Source: Flaccisagitta enflata (lineage: Eukaryota > Chaetognatha > Sagittoidea > Aphragmophora). From it: 64,000 nt of DNA. Below the pieces are notes generated by a model. That model was not told where the DNA came from, did no database searches, and worked only from the letters and a program-made list of their open reading frames with translations. The stretch is from NCBI GenBank assembly GCA_965153355.1, contig OZ231126.1:35898001-35962000 (forward strand), read 5' to 3'. The position numbers were made by a program, and so were the translations under genes. Shown here one piece after another: positions 29,233 to 39,279 of this stretch. The number at the start of each line of letters is the position of its first letter. Position 1 is the first letter of the stretch.

Positions 29233-29283
29233 TATACAAAATTTTACCTCAAAGCTGAAAAACGTACTACACCCAGGCCGAGT

Positions 29284-29580
29284 AAAACAGGGCTAACACC
29301 AATAAGTTGCGCATGAGATGTATATGGCCAAGTTGACCTGACTCCTTTGTCAGTCTGTTGGTCCGCCACACTTCACTTTTTCTTATACTTAAGATGACTA
29401 TAAAGTTATTTCAAGTCATATAAGGTTATACTAAGCCAGATTTATTCACTTAAACAATTAAATTGACCTAATTGACGACGCATTTAACAACTTTCTAAGA
29501 CATTTCAGGTCCTCATTAGTCATTTAAAGTCAGCTTAAGTTATCTATATCTTGCAACTTATAGATGTTGGCCCTGTTCAT
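29284..29580. mobile_element. Two opposed, decayed HEL sequences
   Basis: A plus-strand start AAACAGGGCTAACACCAATA lies at 29284. A minus-strand copy follows: GTCAGTCTGTTGGTCCGCCA, CACTTCACTTTTTCTTATAC, decayed AAGTCATTTA units, and AACTTATAGATGTTGGCCCT at the far end. Confidence 0.55.
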
Positions 29581-30043
29581 GTTAGCGACTGAGTCAAAAG
29601 TGCAGTGACTACAATGAAGGCGGCTGATTACCGTAGGAAAAAAGTCGTAAATGCTGTGAGAGAGAGAGAGCATTTAGAACATTTATTGTCCATAGACCAT
29701 AGGACAATAAACACAATCATACAATGAGAGGCCATTTGTTCATCATCAAAAACCATGAGCAAGCAGGGTAAAACGCGAGTGACTTGAAAGTGACTTGAAA
29801 GTCATTAGAGTTAGGCAATGTGCGTAACATGATGAATTTTCCTTTTTGTCACATAGGGCCCAAAATAAGGATGAATGAATAATGTAGATCTATGGGAAAG
29901 ATAAAAAAAAAGATAAAAAACATTTAAAAATCATAGCTCAAAAATTATTGATTGTGATGAATTCTGCTATGCGCCATCTGAAAGAAAAGAATTAGCTTTT
30001 TTTTAACTATCAATTTCATAGGTAGTCCCATGGGTACCCCAAA
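29581..30043. other. Non-coding sequence, nothing recognised
   Basis: AT-rich with no defensible feature. Confidence 0.5.
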
Positions 30044-30661
30044 CACTGCCCTCTCATAGCAAGATCAGGTGAAAAGTAACATTACTGTAGGTTTTTTCAT
30101 TGTTTTGTATAGAATCTGAGCTCTATTTACTGGAACTAATGAAGATAAAATCTTGTCAAGAGCGCTTTTGGAGATTTTCATAAAAATTGGTGGTTTTAAG
30201 CCTTCTTTTTCCTGTAGATTCAACTGGGTATTTCAGAAATACTTTTTGTCAGCAAATTTGTATTCCTGGTGAAATTTCCATTCATTTGATAGGTCGCAAC
30301 ATATACTTTTACATAGAAATAAGATTTTCAGTTTTTAAGCCACCGTTGCAAAATTGTAACGGTGGCTTAAAAATGGGAAATTGCATTTTTGGATAAAATT
30401 ATATAGTGCGACCTATCAAATGAATGGAAATTTCACCAGGAATTCAAATATGCTGTCAAAAAAGATTTTCAAAATACCCAGTAGAATCTACATTGAAAAA
30501 AAGGGTACAAACCATCAATTTTTATGAAAATCTCAAAAAGCGCTCTTGACAAGATTTTATCTTTATTTGTTCCAGTAAATAGAGCTCAGATTCTATACAA
30601 AACAATGAAAAAACCTACAGTAATGTTGCTTTTCTCCGGACCTTGCTGTGAGAGGGTAGTG
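30044..30661. mobile_element. Palindromic MITE, family E copy 1 (4-bp TSD)
   Basis: Left end CACTGCCCTCTCATAGCAAG; reverse complement of the right end CACTACCCTCTCACAGCAAG. Flanks are CAAA at 30040-30043 and 30662-30665. The centre has CATTTGATAGGTCGCAACAT and its inverted partner around a small hairpin (AAGCCACCGTT/AACGGTGGCTT). CACTR ends with 4-bp TSDs suggest the Chapaev/CMC group, which is inference. 618 bp, no coding. Confidence 0.85.
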
Positions 30662-30849
30662 CAAAGCTTATTAACTTTCCTCATGAAAAAGGGATATCCA
30701 AAAACCTCTGCAGGACTCAAAAAGACCAAAGGAACTTTGACAATAGAACAGCCGTAATTGTTGACCATAGTCATGTCAGATGCTGCTATATTAGTTTTCT
30801 TTTTGACATTTCAGCTGCATAGCGGATATTGCAGTTGCTCCCACTGCAC

Positions 30850-31878
30850 GGCGTCCAGGAACAAACCATAGGTCGAAAAAAATGATCAAGACTCCTGATC
30901 TAGGAAAAAGTTTTTTTTTATGCATTAGCTATTAATTTATGGCAAAAATAAAAAAATCGGCTTGGAAATATAGAATTCAAAGCTTAAAGATAGCAAAAAT
31001 AAAGCATTTTTATATATTTTTAGTCGCGTGCATGCAACTCCACCTTGGTCTGTCGGTCAGTCCTTCCGTCCGTCACAAATATTTTTGAATTTTTGATCGC
31101 CTTAATGTTTTTTAACATGTTTTAACATTTTTTAACATTTCTCAACATTTTAAAGATTTTTTTATATTTCTTAACATTCTTTAACATTTTTAACATTTTT
31201 TAACTTTTTTTAAAAATTTACCTTTTTTAACATTTCTGATTTTTTTAAACACTTTTTAACATGTTTTAACATTTTTTAACATTCTTTTACATTTTTTAAC
31301 ATTTTTTAAACATTTTTTAACATTCTTAACATTTCAACATGTATTTGTAATTTCCAGACGCACGCAACTGTTGCCCTCTTGGGCTTGTTTATTAGGATTG
31401 TTTATTAGGCTTGTTTATTAGGATTGTAGCTTTAAGCTGTTTGAAAAAATATCTGAAAAGTGTGGCAATAGTTGCTGTAATAATGCTTTTACCTATTTGG
31501 TAAATTTAGAGGGTTATTTTATAAATAAGAATTAAAAAGATTATTTCAAACTATCAAATTGATTTTTTTTCAGCCTATTTTCGTAATTACTTCTTTAAAA
31601 TTCTTGAAGACTATGAAAAGTGTATAAATATTGTTGAGATACACAAAGCCAAACTTTTCATACATTTCTACATACTTTTAGAAGCCATGAATAAAATTTT
31701 TAATCTAAAATATGCTTAAAAATGCCTTTTTTGGTTACTATTTGACCATCTATTCTATATTTCTTAGCAGACTTTTTTATTTTTACCATTAATTTGTAGC
31801 TAATGCATCAAAAAAGACATTTCCCCAAGTCAGGAGTCTTGACCATTTTTTTAGACCTAGGGTTTGTTCCTGGACGTT
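30850..31878. mobile_element. Palindromic element split by a HEL insertion
   Basis: GTCCAGGAACAAACCATAGG and ATGATCAAGACTCCTGA on the left return inverted as TCAGGAGTCTTGACCAT and CTAGGGTTTGTTCCTGGAC on the right. A HEL copy (31017-31390) interrupts the left part. No TSD was identified. Confidence 0.8.
31017..31390 (-). mobile_element. HEL element with internal TTTTTTAACA array
   Basis: Plus strand: TTTTTAGTCGCGTGCATGCA, a (GTCN)n tract, about twenty TTTTTTAACAT-type units (31105-31345), then GACGCACGCAACTGTTGCCC and GGGCTTGTTT. The family ends are kept while the internal repeat is unlike other copies. Confidence 0.8.
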
Positions 31879-32238
31879 GTGACTGTTGATGTAGTTTTTG
31901 GTGCAGTTGTTCCCGGTGTTACGATGATGCCACTGCTGTTACTGCTTCCGTTGCCTTTTCCACTGCTTTTTTTTGCAATTACCGATGTCGCAGATCATAC
32001 CAAGTGCCAATGTTCCAAAGTTTCACAGTTACATGGAGTCAAATTTGCAGGAATGATGTTGATGCAGCCGTTATTGCCGTTGTCACTAGAAATAGAAAGA
32101 ATAAAAAGTATTCTGTTTGGCAGTTTACCAGTAATGGCGGCTGTTGCTGTGAGGAAAAAAGTTGTAAGCATTGGCCACTTTTAACTAAGCTTCTGTATCA
32201 AGTCACTGCAATCTTTTTTGTCAATTAAAAGCAACATG
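31879..32238. other. Unassigned sequence, possible old exon
   Basis: An open frame (31864-32184) is hydrophobic and low in complexity. Another frame ends in a Cys-rich string (GGCCCEEKSCKHW). Neither has convincing splice sites here. TTACCAGTAATGGC at 32125-32138 repeats the motif at 15571. Confidence 0.35.
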
Positions 32239-32240
32239 TA

Positions 32241-32837
32241 CAGTGGGGTTCATGGAATAACAGCCTAAACTGGAGTATTTAAGTGTCTTAATTTCATTTG
32301 ACAGACTTGATATTTGAAATATAAATTGTTCCATTGATGCTTGTCTCCTTGAGTTTTTTGGTTGCTATAGAAACCAAAATTATTTTTTCGAACAGTCATA
32401 ACTACTAAAATATAAATGTTTTCACACATGTATTGAGGGAACATTGCTAAAAATTGAATTTACAACAACTTTCCCACAATATGTTCTGTAAGAATATTGC
32501 TCGTTTGGCCGTTGCTAGGGAGCATCACACATAGCAACCAGCAAATGATGCTCCCTAGCAACAGCTAAACAAGCAATATTCTTACAGAACATACTGTGGG
32601 AAAGTTGTAGCAAATTTAATTTTGAGCAATATTGCCTGATCATATCTGTCAAAATATTGATATTCTAGCAGTTATAATTACTAAAAAAAATAATTTCGGT
32701 TTCTCTAGCAACCAAAAAACTCAGGGACACAAGCATCAATTGATCAATATACATTTTAAATATCAAGTTAGTCAAATGAAATGAAAAGACTTAAATACCT
32801 TCCTCCAGTTTAGGCTGTTATTCCATGAACCCCACTG
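32241..32837. mobile_element. Tc1/mariner-type palindromic MITE
   Basis: Ends CAGTGGGGTTCATGGAATAA and its inverted partner (TTATTCCATGAACCCCACTG), flanked by TA at 32239-32240 and 32838-32839. The CAGTGGGG start and TA TSD are typical of Tc1/mariner. The central region (GTTGCTAGGGAGCATCACAC / GATGCTCCCTAGCAACAGCT) is shared with elements at 40661 and 41480, whose ends differ. 597 bp, no coding. Confidence 0.9.
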
Positions 32838-32839
32838 TA

Positions 32840-33479
32840 TTGATTGCAATGAAAATCTGAGAAAATTAGGATTTGCCAAATGAGCTACATTACATTCCCA
32901 GCAAACCCAACTAAATCTGGGGGATGAATTTGTGTTAACTTGAATTATTCCCTTAGCTTAATCTTTAGTATTCAAACTAGTTAAAAGGACACTTACTTCT
33001 TTGAACATATTTGGTTACAAAAAAAAAATCATTCAAAGTAACTGAAATCAAAGTTAATGAAGACATCATTTTAGAGTGTTCTAGACAAATGTCCCAAAAA
33101 ACTTTAAATGACTAATATCTGTAAACATTGTCAGATTACGCTGATTTTTTTCCCGAGGATATGAAAAATTTTTCTGCTGAATCCAATAGTCTCGGTTAGA
33201 ATGCTCTAGAATGTGGCCTTCATAGACTTTGATTTTAAAATGACTTGAAATACAAAACGGACTTAAATGAATCAAGTGACATAAATGACTGAGAATGACT
33301 AAAAATGATGTAAAATGATTTCAAATGACTAAGAAAGACTTAAAATGACAAAGCGACTTGAAATGACAAATTTCCATATAATATCTTTTATTTGTCATGA
33401 GCGACAGAGCACACGCCAACATACATAGCTATAAACTACTACATGAAGAGATAGATGAAAAAAAAAGTTAGTTAGAAGG
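32840..33479. other. Non-coding sequence with AATGACT-type repeats
   Basis: 33238-33372 contains about twelve decayed AAATGACTTAA units resembling the internal array of one HEL subtype, but no element ends are seen. Confidence 0.45.
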
Positions 33480-34993
33480 TCGCTTTGATGACACAATCTG
33501 AACAGTAATTGGGTCCGCGAGGGGGGGGGGGTAAAAGACCTGTTCTATAAAATCGATACGACCAAAAGATCACAAACCCTACAAAAGGTATATAAAATTA
33601 TAAATCAGGTGCATATGTGGAGACTTTCAATTTTGAGTCTATTCCAAGTTTCAAGCAAATTGGTTGAAAAATGGCAAAGTTATCCCAGTTTTTATTTCGG
33701 GCTGATAAACTGGTTGGGTGGTAGGCTGGTTGGATGGTAGGCTGGTTTGACAAAATCAATAGTGTGCATATGTTGAGTTCTTCCATTTAGAGATTATACC
33801 AAGTATCAACCAAATTGGTAGAAAAATGACAAAGTTAAACAAGTTTTCCACTTTTGGGCTGGTAGGCTGGTTGGGTGGTAGGCTGGTTTGGCCAGTTAGC
33901 ATGCTCAAACGCATATAAATCATATACATATGTTAAATTATTCCATTTAGAAACTCCATAACAAATTTCAACCAAATCAGTTGAAAAATTCCAAAGATAT
34001 GCACGTTTTTCACTTTTAGGCTGAAAGGCTGGTTGGGTGGTAGGGTGGTAGGATGGTTTGACAGGATACATAGTAGGCATCTGTTGAGTTCTTCCATTTA
34101 GAGACTTCATACCAAGTTTCAACCAAATTGGTTGAAAAATGTCAAAGTTATGCAAGTCTTTCACTTTTAAACCGGTCGGCTGGTTGGGTGGTAGGTCGGT
34201 TTGGCCAGTTAGCATGCTTAAATGCATATAAATTACATACATATGTTGAGTCCTTCCATTTAGAGACTCCCTACCAAATTTCAACCAAATTGGTTCAAAA
34301 ATGGCAGAGTTATGCATGTTATTCACTTTTAGGCTGGTAGGCTGGTTTGGCCGGTTGGGGTGGTCGGCTCACAAAACTCGGATAGGATATTAAGCGCCTT
34401 ACCTTTGTTCATCTTCCCTCCTAATATGAAGCAAATTGGTCAAAGCACAAAAAAGTTATCCATTTTTTAAAATCTGTTACGACAACAACGACAACGACCA
34501 GCGGCGTATCTGAGCCAAGACTATAGCAGCTGCCGCCTTCAATCTATGTCCCAACATAGTTCCTGTCCGACCTATGCATAACTATCTGTTACTATCAATA
34601 ACTGTACATGACTATCTATCACTATACATTACTATTAGATACTATATATGACTGAATATAAGACTACTTCTTTTTACATCAGTGTGTGACCACTAAGTAC
34701 AACTGTTTATAACTTTAAAAAAGTGTAATTGAGTAGTAGTAGAGTCTTTGCTAGTCATCAAGTAAACAATAAGTTCAAGATGTGATGCTACATACACGTA
34801 TCAAAATTCTTTGAAAAGCAATGAAAAAATTCAATTTTTCGTGTTTGTCTTGCCATCATACAATCATTTCTCAAATCACTCATAATAACTGGATTCTTGA
34901 CAAAGACTAGGTGTAAATCTGAAATGGTTTGTTTTTGTGCTGTTTTTGATCATTTGATGTTCTGTTTCTTTCGCTCAGACACTTGGTTGTGAG

Positions 34994-35025
<32 letters not shown>

Positions 35026-35202
35026 CTTTTTTTTCTTCTTCTCTCTTTTCTTGGCTATCCTGCTGTCCGACAATATTCCTGTCCGACATTTTACAGCTGC
35101 CGCGGCAGCGGCGGAAGCCCCTTCATATACGCCGCTGACAACGACACCCACCCGACTCGAATTAAAGTCCGCATCAGAATGATATTCCGTCGCAGACAAA
35201 AA
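33480..35202 (+). mobile_element. Tandem-repeat-cored Helentron-like element, copy 1
   Basis: Four or more units of about 160 bp (each with GAGTYCTTCCATTTAGAGAC, TCAACCAAATTGGTTGAAAA, CACTTTTAGGCTGGTAGGCT) run 33600-34380. Next come AGCGCCTTACCT, a GACAACGAC tract, CACCCGACTCGAATTAAAGT and the terminal hairpin GTCCGC...CGCAGAC followed by AAAAA. An hAT-like element (34499-35137) interrupts the GACAACGAC tract. The plan resembles bivalve 'pearl' elements. Confidence 0.8.
34499..35137. mobile_element. hAT-like element nested in the tandem-cored element
   Basis: Ends CAGCGGCGTATCTGA and TCATATACGCCGCTG are inverted. ACAACGAC flanks both sides exactly (34491-34498 and 35138-35145). Because the host is a GACAACGAC repeat, part of the identity could pre-exist, but the host element resumes cleanly at CACCCACCCGAC. 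Contains a short (CT)n and a CCTGTCCGAC repeat; no coding. Confidence 0.85.
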
Positions 35203-35204
35203 TG

Positions 35205-35366
35205 ACAAATTGACTCATGACTTAAAATGACTTAGAATGACTTAAACTAACTTAGAATAACTTAAATGATTTCAAATGACAAGGAAACGCTAAGCATTAC
35301 CTTCAGACCAACCAACCGATCAACCGACGGACAGTGCGGGTCAGTCATGTGCATGTGACTAAAAAG
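35205..35366 (+). mobile_element. HEL 3' part, AATGACTTAG subtype
   Basis: AAAATGACTTAGAATGACTT units, GGAAACGCTAAGCATTACC, a GACC/CAACC tract, and AGTCATGTGCATGTGACTAA then AAA. Confidence 0.7.
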
Positions 35367-35430
35367 TAACAAACCATTAGGGGGTTGGATGGATTGACCA
35401 GAGGAATATCGGCCAGACAAAGAGACCTAT

Positions 35431-35957
35431 CAGTCAACGGACAAAACACAATAGGTATATATATCACTCCGTTGGTTTTGATCCAACCCACTGATGTTGA
35501 ACAAAATGCTGTTAACAACAACTGGTTGTTGAAATTACAGCCGGCTGTAAAGTTACAAAGTTGGCAAAAATCCAATTTTCACCAAATAGAATGAGACCTG
35601 CAGATTCATAATCCTGATCAAATTCTGAGAAGTTTGATATGTCACAACATATACTTTTATCTGAAAATAAAATTTTTTATCAATGTTTAATTCAATTATA
35701 ATACAATGTTAAAAAAAATATTTTTCATAAAAAGTGTTAAGTGTGACATATCAAACTTCTCAGAATTTCATCAGAATTATGAATCTGCAGGTCTCATTCT
35801 AATTGGTGAAAGTTGGATTTTTGCCAACTTTGTAACTTAACAGCCGGCTGTAATTTCAACAACCAGTTGTTGATTACAGCATTCTGTTCAATATCAGCGG
35901 GTTGGATCAAAACCAACTGAGTGATATATATACTTATTGTGTTTTGTCCGCTGACTG
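35431..35957. mobile_element. Palindromic MITE, family F copy 1 (4-bp TSD)
   Basis: Ends CAGTCAACGGACAAAACACA and TGTGTTTTGTCCGCTGACTG, flanked by CTAT at 35427-35430 and 35958-35961. Inverted arms continue through GGTATATATATCACTC, AACAACTGGTTGTTGAAATT and AGAAGTTTGATATGTCACAA. 527 bp. Its twin is at 55277. Confidence 0.9.
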
Positions 35958-36204
35958 CTATGATGCCGCTTTGCACGCTAGTAAAAATTGAAAATATGGA
36001 GATATGTACAGTAAAGAAGAAGACCATGGCTCTGTCTGTTGGCGAATGGAACGAAAAAATAAAACATGAGTTTGTCGATTAATCATCAAAATCAAAAGCC
36101 CATGAGCGTCATAGCTGTACACCGCTGGAATTTTTCTGCTATATGGCAGCTTTTCAGAATTGGCACCCTGGCTAGAGAGCCTGTTGGTTGGTCGGTCCAA
36201 ATGG

Positions 36205-36552
36205 CGTGGTTGAACGGCGTTATGGCATTGTGAAATGCCGTTGTGAAATGGCGTTGTTAAATGGCGTTGTCAAATGGCGTTGTCAAACGGCGTTGTCAAA
36301 CGACGTTGTCAAACGGCGTTGTCAAACGACGTTGTCAAACGGCATTGTCAAACGGCATTGTCAAACGGCATTGTCAAACGGCATTGTCAAACGGCGTTGT
36401 CAAACGGCATTGTCAAACGGCATTGTCAAACGGCATTGTCAAATGGCGTGGTTGAACGGCGTTACGGCTTTGTGAAATGCCGTTGTGAAATGCCGTTGTC
36501 AAACGGCGTTGTCAAAAGGCGTTGTCAAAAGGCGTTGTCAAAAGGCGTTCAC
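36205..36552 (+). repeat. GGCGTTGTCAAAC minisatellite
   Basis: About 25 units of 13 bp (GGC[GA]TTGTCAAAC with variants). The stop-free frames encode a short repeating peptide and are by-products of the repeat. Confidence 0.95.
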
Positions 36553-36564
36553 AGTCTGAATAGT

Positions 36565-37168
36565 TACAACCAAATCAATTGAAAAATACCTAAGTTTTGC
36601 TAATTTTTTACTTTTAGATAGTAGGCTGGTTAGGTGGTAGGCCAGTTTGGCCATTTAGCATGCTAAAAGCTTTATGAATGACAAACATATGTTGAGTCCT
36701 TCCATTTAAAGATTTCATATAAAGTTTCAAGCAAATTGGTTGAAAAATGCCAAAGTTATGCATGTTTTTCACTCTTAGGCTGGTAAGCTGGTTGGGTGGT
36801 AGGCCGCTTTGGTCGGTTAGCATGCTAAAACCTTTATAAATCAAATTCATATGTTGAGTCCTTCCATTAAGAGACAACATACCAAGTTTCAACCAAATCA
36901 ATTGAAAAATGCCAAAGTTATGCTCATTTTTCACTTTTAGGCTAGTAGGCTAGTAGGCTGGTTGGGCCGGCTGGGATTGTTCGATCTTAATATAGATATA
37001 GGCTGCAGAGCGGCTTACCCTAGTTTAACTTCCCTCCAAATATGAAGCAAATTGGTCAAGGCGTTCAAAAGTTAGCCCATTTGTGGACGATGAAAACAAC
37101 ATCGACACCCATCCGCCTAAAATTATAGTCCGCGTCAGAATGGTATTCCTTCGCGGACAAAAAAAAAA
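36565..37168 (+). mobile_element. Tandem-cored Helentron-like element, copy 2
   Basis: Two or more 160-bp units (GAGTCCTTCCATTTAAAGAT and others), CGGCTTACCCTAGTTTAACT, AACAACATCGACACCCATCC, and the terminal hairpin GTCCGCGTCAGAATGGTATT ... GCGGAC with an A-run. The 5' part is missing and abuts the 13-bp minisatellite. Confidence 0.75.
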
Positions 37169-37169
37169 G

Positions 37170-37705
37170 ACTACCTTTTGATATTTTTTTGCAAGGATTC
37201 AGAATCTGCCATCAGATTTTCAAATTTCCTATTTTGAAATTTTGACCTGAGATATGCTGCTGCAGCGTCCCAAACCTTGATCAGAGAAAAATTTTGATGG
37301 ACTGAACTGATCCCCCACCCGTTAATTAGTCTAGTGATCGGTAGATGAATTATATCACACTTTCTACATATTTCTGGACCCTGTTAGTGTGAGTGTGACT
37401 ACTTTCTGTAGTACAGCGTCAGTTGGTTGGTTGATCTGTCTGTCCATCCAAAATAGTTTTAGGATATAAACTTCTTCATAGTGTTCTAGCCTTTAAATGC
37501 ATTGAAAGGCTGGTAGATCTATGTGAAATACGGTTGTACATAAGCTTCCCAGTAATGTTGTACTCCCTGCCCAACTGTCCGTAACTTTTGACCTGTTTCG
37601 GGCTTATCACTGCCCCTGCTCAACCACATGCGACTTGAGTAGCCATGAATCTGGCCTAGTTAACATGATGAAACTTTTAATACTTTCACGGCTAATTGGA
37701 TATGA
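37170..37705. other. Non-coding sequence with a HEL scrap
   Basis: GCCCCTGCTCAACCACATGC then GAGTAGCCATGAATCTGGCC at 37612-37658 is a decayed minus-strand HEL 5' end. The rest is unassigned. Confidence 0.45.
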
Positions 37706-38179
37706 AGGTCAAATATCCTGGCGCTCCTGAAAGTTATTGTGGCTGCATTCCTTCATACTTTGGAGACTCAAGGAGAAGCATTGCTTGAGGGTGGACATTG
37801 GTTCGATCGGCGAGAAGACACCAGTCTCCGGGAAAAAACTACAAGTGTTCCCATCACCAATCAAAGGGGCGAGGGCGACTTTGGTGCCTTACGGCAAAAA
37901 ATTGACACTCAACCATCCGCTAGTCCAGCTACACTCGAAACACAATTAATGCTGAAGTACAACCGACCAGTGAGCAAATTTTTAATGAAGAAGACAGATG
38001 CTGAAAAGAAAAACATTTGGAAGATTGCCCGCGGTTCTTATCCTGAAAGAAAAGAGGAAGAGAAAAAGGAAAAAGAAGAGTTTTTTGACGGCCTTACTTC
38101 TCATAGGTCATTGATCAAATATAGCAGAAGTAGCGAGGGCAATTTGAAAACGGAAATTTACAAATTGAGCCTCAATTAG
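37706..38179 (+). CDS. Unrecognised ORF, possible exon or old element coding
   Basis: Open for 157 codons from after TGA (37703) to TAG (38177-38179). No good ATG opens it; one frame start is GTG at 37739, so it is more likely a 3' exon or remnant than a complete gene. The middle is Ser/Thr/Gln-rich. Then comes YNRPVSKFLMKKTDAEKKN, followed by a Lys/Glu-rich helix-like stretch (ERKEEEKKEKEEFF) and a C-terminus ending KLSLN. Its complexity is clearly higher than that of the repeat-derived frames. I cannot name a family. It may relate to the similarly basic ORF at 43096, 5 kb downstream on the same strand. Confidence 0.35.
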   Translation, partial: RSNILALLKVIVAAFLHTLETQGEALLEGGHWFDRREDTSLREKTTSVPITNQRGEGDFGALRQKIDTQPSASPATLETQLMLKYNRPVSKFLMKKTDAEKKNIWKIARGSYPERKEEEKKEKEEFFDGLTSHRSLIKYSRSSEGNLKTEIYKLSLN

Positions 38180-38299
38180 ATACAAGTTTAAAGAAATCCC
38201 CATTCTTAGTGACTGCATAAGCGGGTACATTTTATGAGGAAGAATTGATGTTGACCCTAAAATAATTTCCCTTGAGAGATGAAGCAAAAGTCACAAAAT

Positions 38300-38690
38300 T
38301 GTTTCAAATTTTTCAAATATTTGATATTCAAGATTCATACTTCTGGTAAAATTTCCAATCATTTGATAGGTCGCACTATATATTTTTAAGAAAAACAAGG
38401 CCAGATACACAGCTACCCCAGTCGCGTGCGGGTGGGCAGGGGCTGTATTTTAGGTTGCCTAATCATTTGGGCAGGAGCAGTGAGGCCAAACACCGCGAAA
38501 AAAACAAAAAAGTAAAGTGTGACAGACGGATGGACAGACGGACGGATGGACCGACAAAGCGGGTTGTAGAGTTGCATAGCACGCGACTCAAAATTTCATT
38601 TTCTATGCCACCATGATTGGAAATTTCACTAGGAATATATATTGAATCAGAATTTCAAAACAAAAATCCATAAGTTGTTAGATCAAACAA
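38300..38690. mobile_element. Decayed family E-like MITE split by HEL
   Basis: AATCATTTGATAGGTCGCAC (38357 on) matches the family E core at 30284 and 51914. GATTGGAAATTTCACTAGGA returns inverted after the HEL insertion. Outer ends are not recognisable. Confidence 0.6.
38391..38593 (+). mobile_element. HEL element nested in family E sequence
   Basis: AAAACAAGGCCAGATACACA, CAGTCGCGTGCGGGTGGGCA, TTTGGGCAGGAGCAGTGAGG, AAAAGTAAAGTGTGACAGAC, a GACG/GGAT tract, and GTTGCATAGCACGCGACTCA then AAA. The host sequence on both sides helps to fix the boundaries. Confidence 0.85.
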
Positions 38691-38699
38691 ATTTGAAAA

Positions 38700-39129
38700 T
38701 ATTTGAGTGATTTTTTTGCAAATAATTTTCATAAGACATATTTTTTACAAGGTAAGCATCAATTTTCTACTTTGAAATATACCTACTTGTGAAAGTCACA
38801 ACCATTTGAAATTTTTTTGAACTTGTATCCGATTTGGGCCCACTGAAAACTAGGTAGTTGCAAATACAGTAAAAATCCAGATTTCAAGGGCCCAACAAGC
38901 CTTTCTGTCTCCAGCAGAATTCTATTATTACCAAAACAGGAAACACCCGACAACCCAGTAACTTCCAATGTCTGTCACACATTCTCATGACACTCTCTTG
39001 ATAAGCGTAAACGATTGAACACTACTGATGGTCGAAGGCGGAATGAAATTTAAGTTAGGGTGGAAAATGTGGCAGCGGCAGCTTTTGCCTCATTTTCCAT
39101 GCTATAAGGCAACTTAGCAAGATCAGCAC
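38700..39129. other. Non-coding sequence, nothing recognised
   Basis: No coding frame or element ends could be supported. Confidence 0.45.
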
Positions 39130-39270
39130 CTCTGCATATAACCCAGAATTTACAAATATCACATAACCCAGAATTCGCCAAATGTCACAAAACCCAGAAT
39201 TCACCAAATACCTGACACACAACCTGAATCTCTCTGAATGTCTGTTGCACAACACAGAATACTCCTCTAA
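39130..39270. repeat. Short CACAACCCAGAATTC minisatellite
   Basis: Several irregular CACAACCCAGAATTCACCAA units. A further unit (GTCACACAACCTAGAATTCT) reappears at 40188-40208, beyond the tandem-cored element, as expected if that element inserted into this array. Confidence 0.75.
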
Positions 39271-39279
39271 TCTGTCGCA

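Noticed and set aside
30850-31878. Palindrome interpreted as an assembly artefact (inverted duplication)
   Set aside because: Arms are diverged and one carries an independent HEL insertion, which is expected of an old element and not of a chimeric read.
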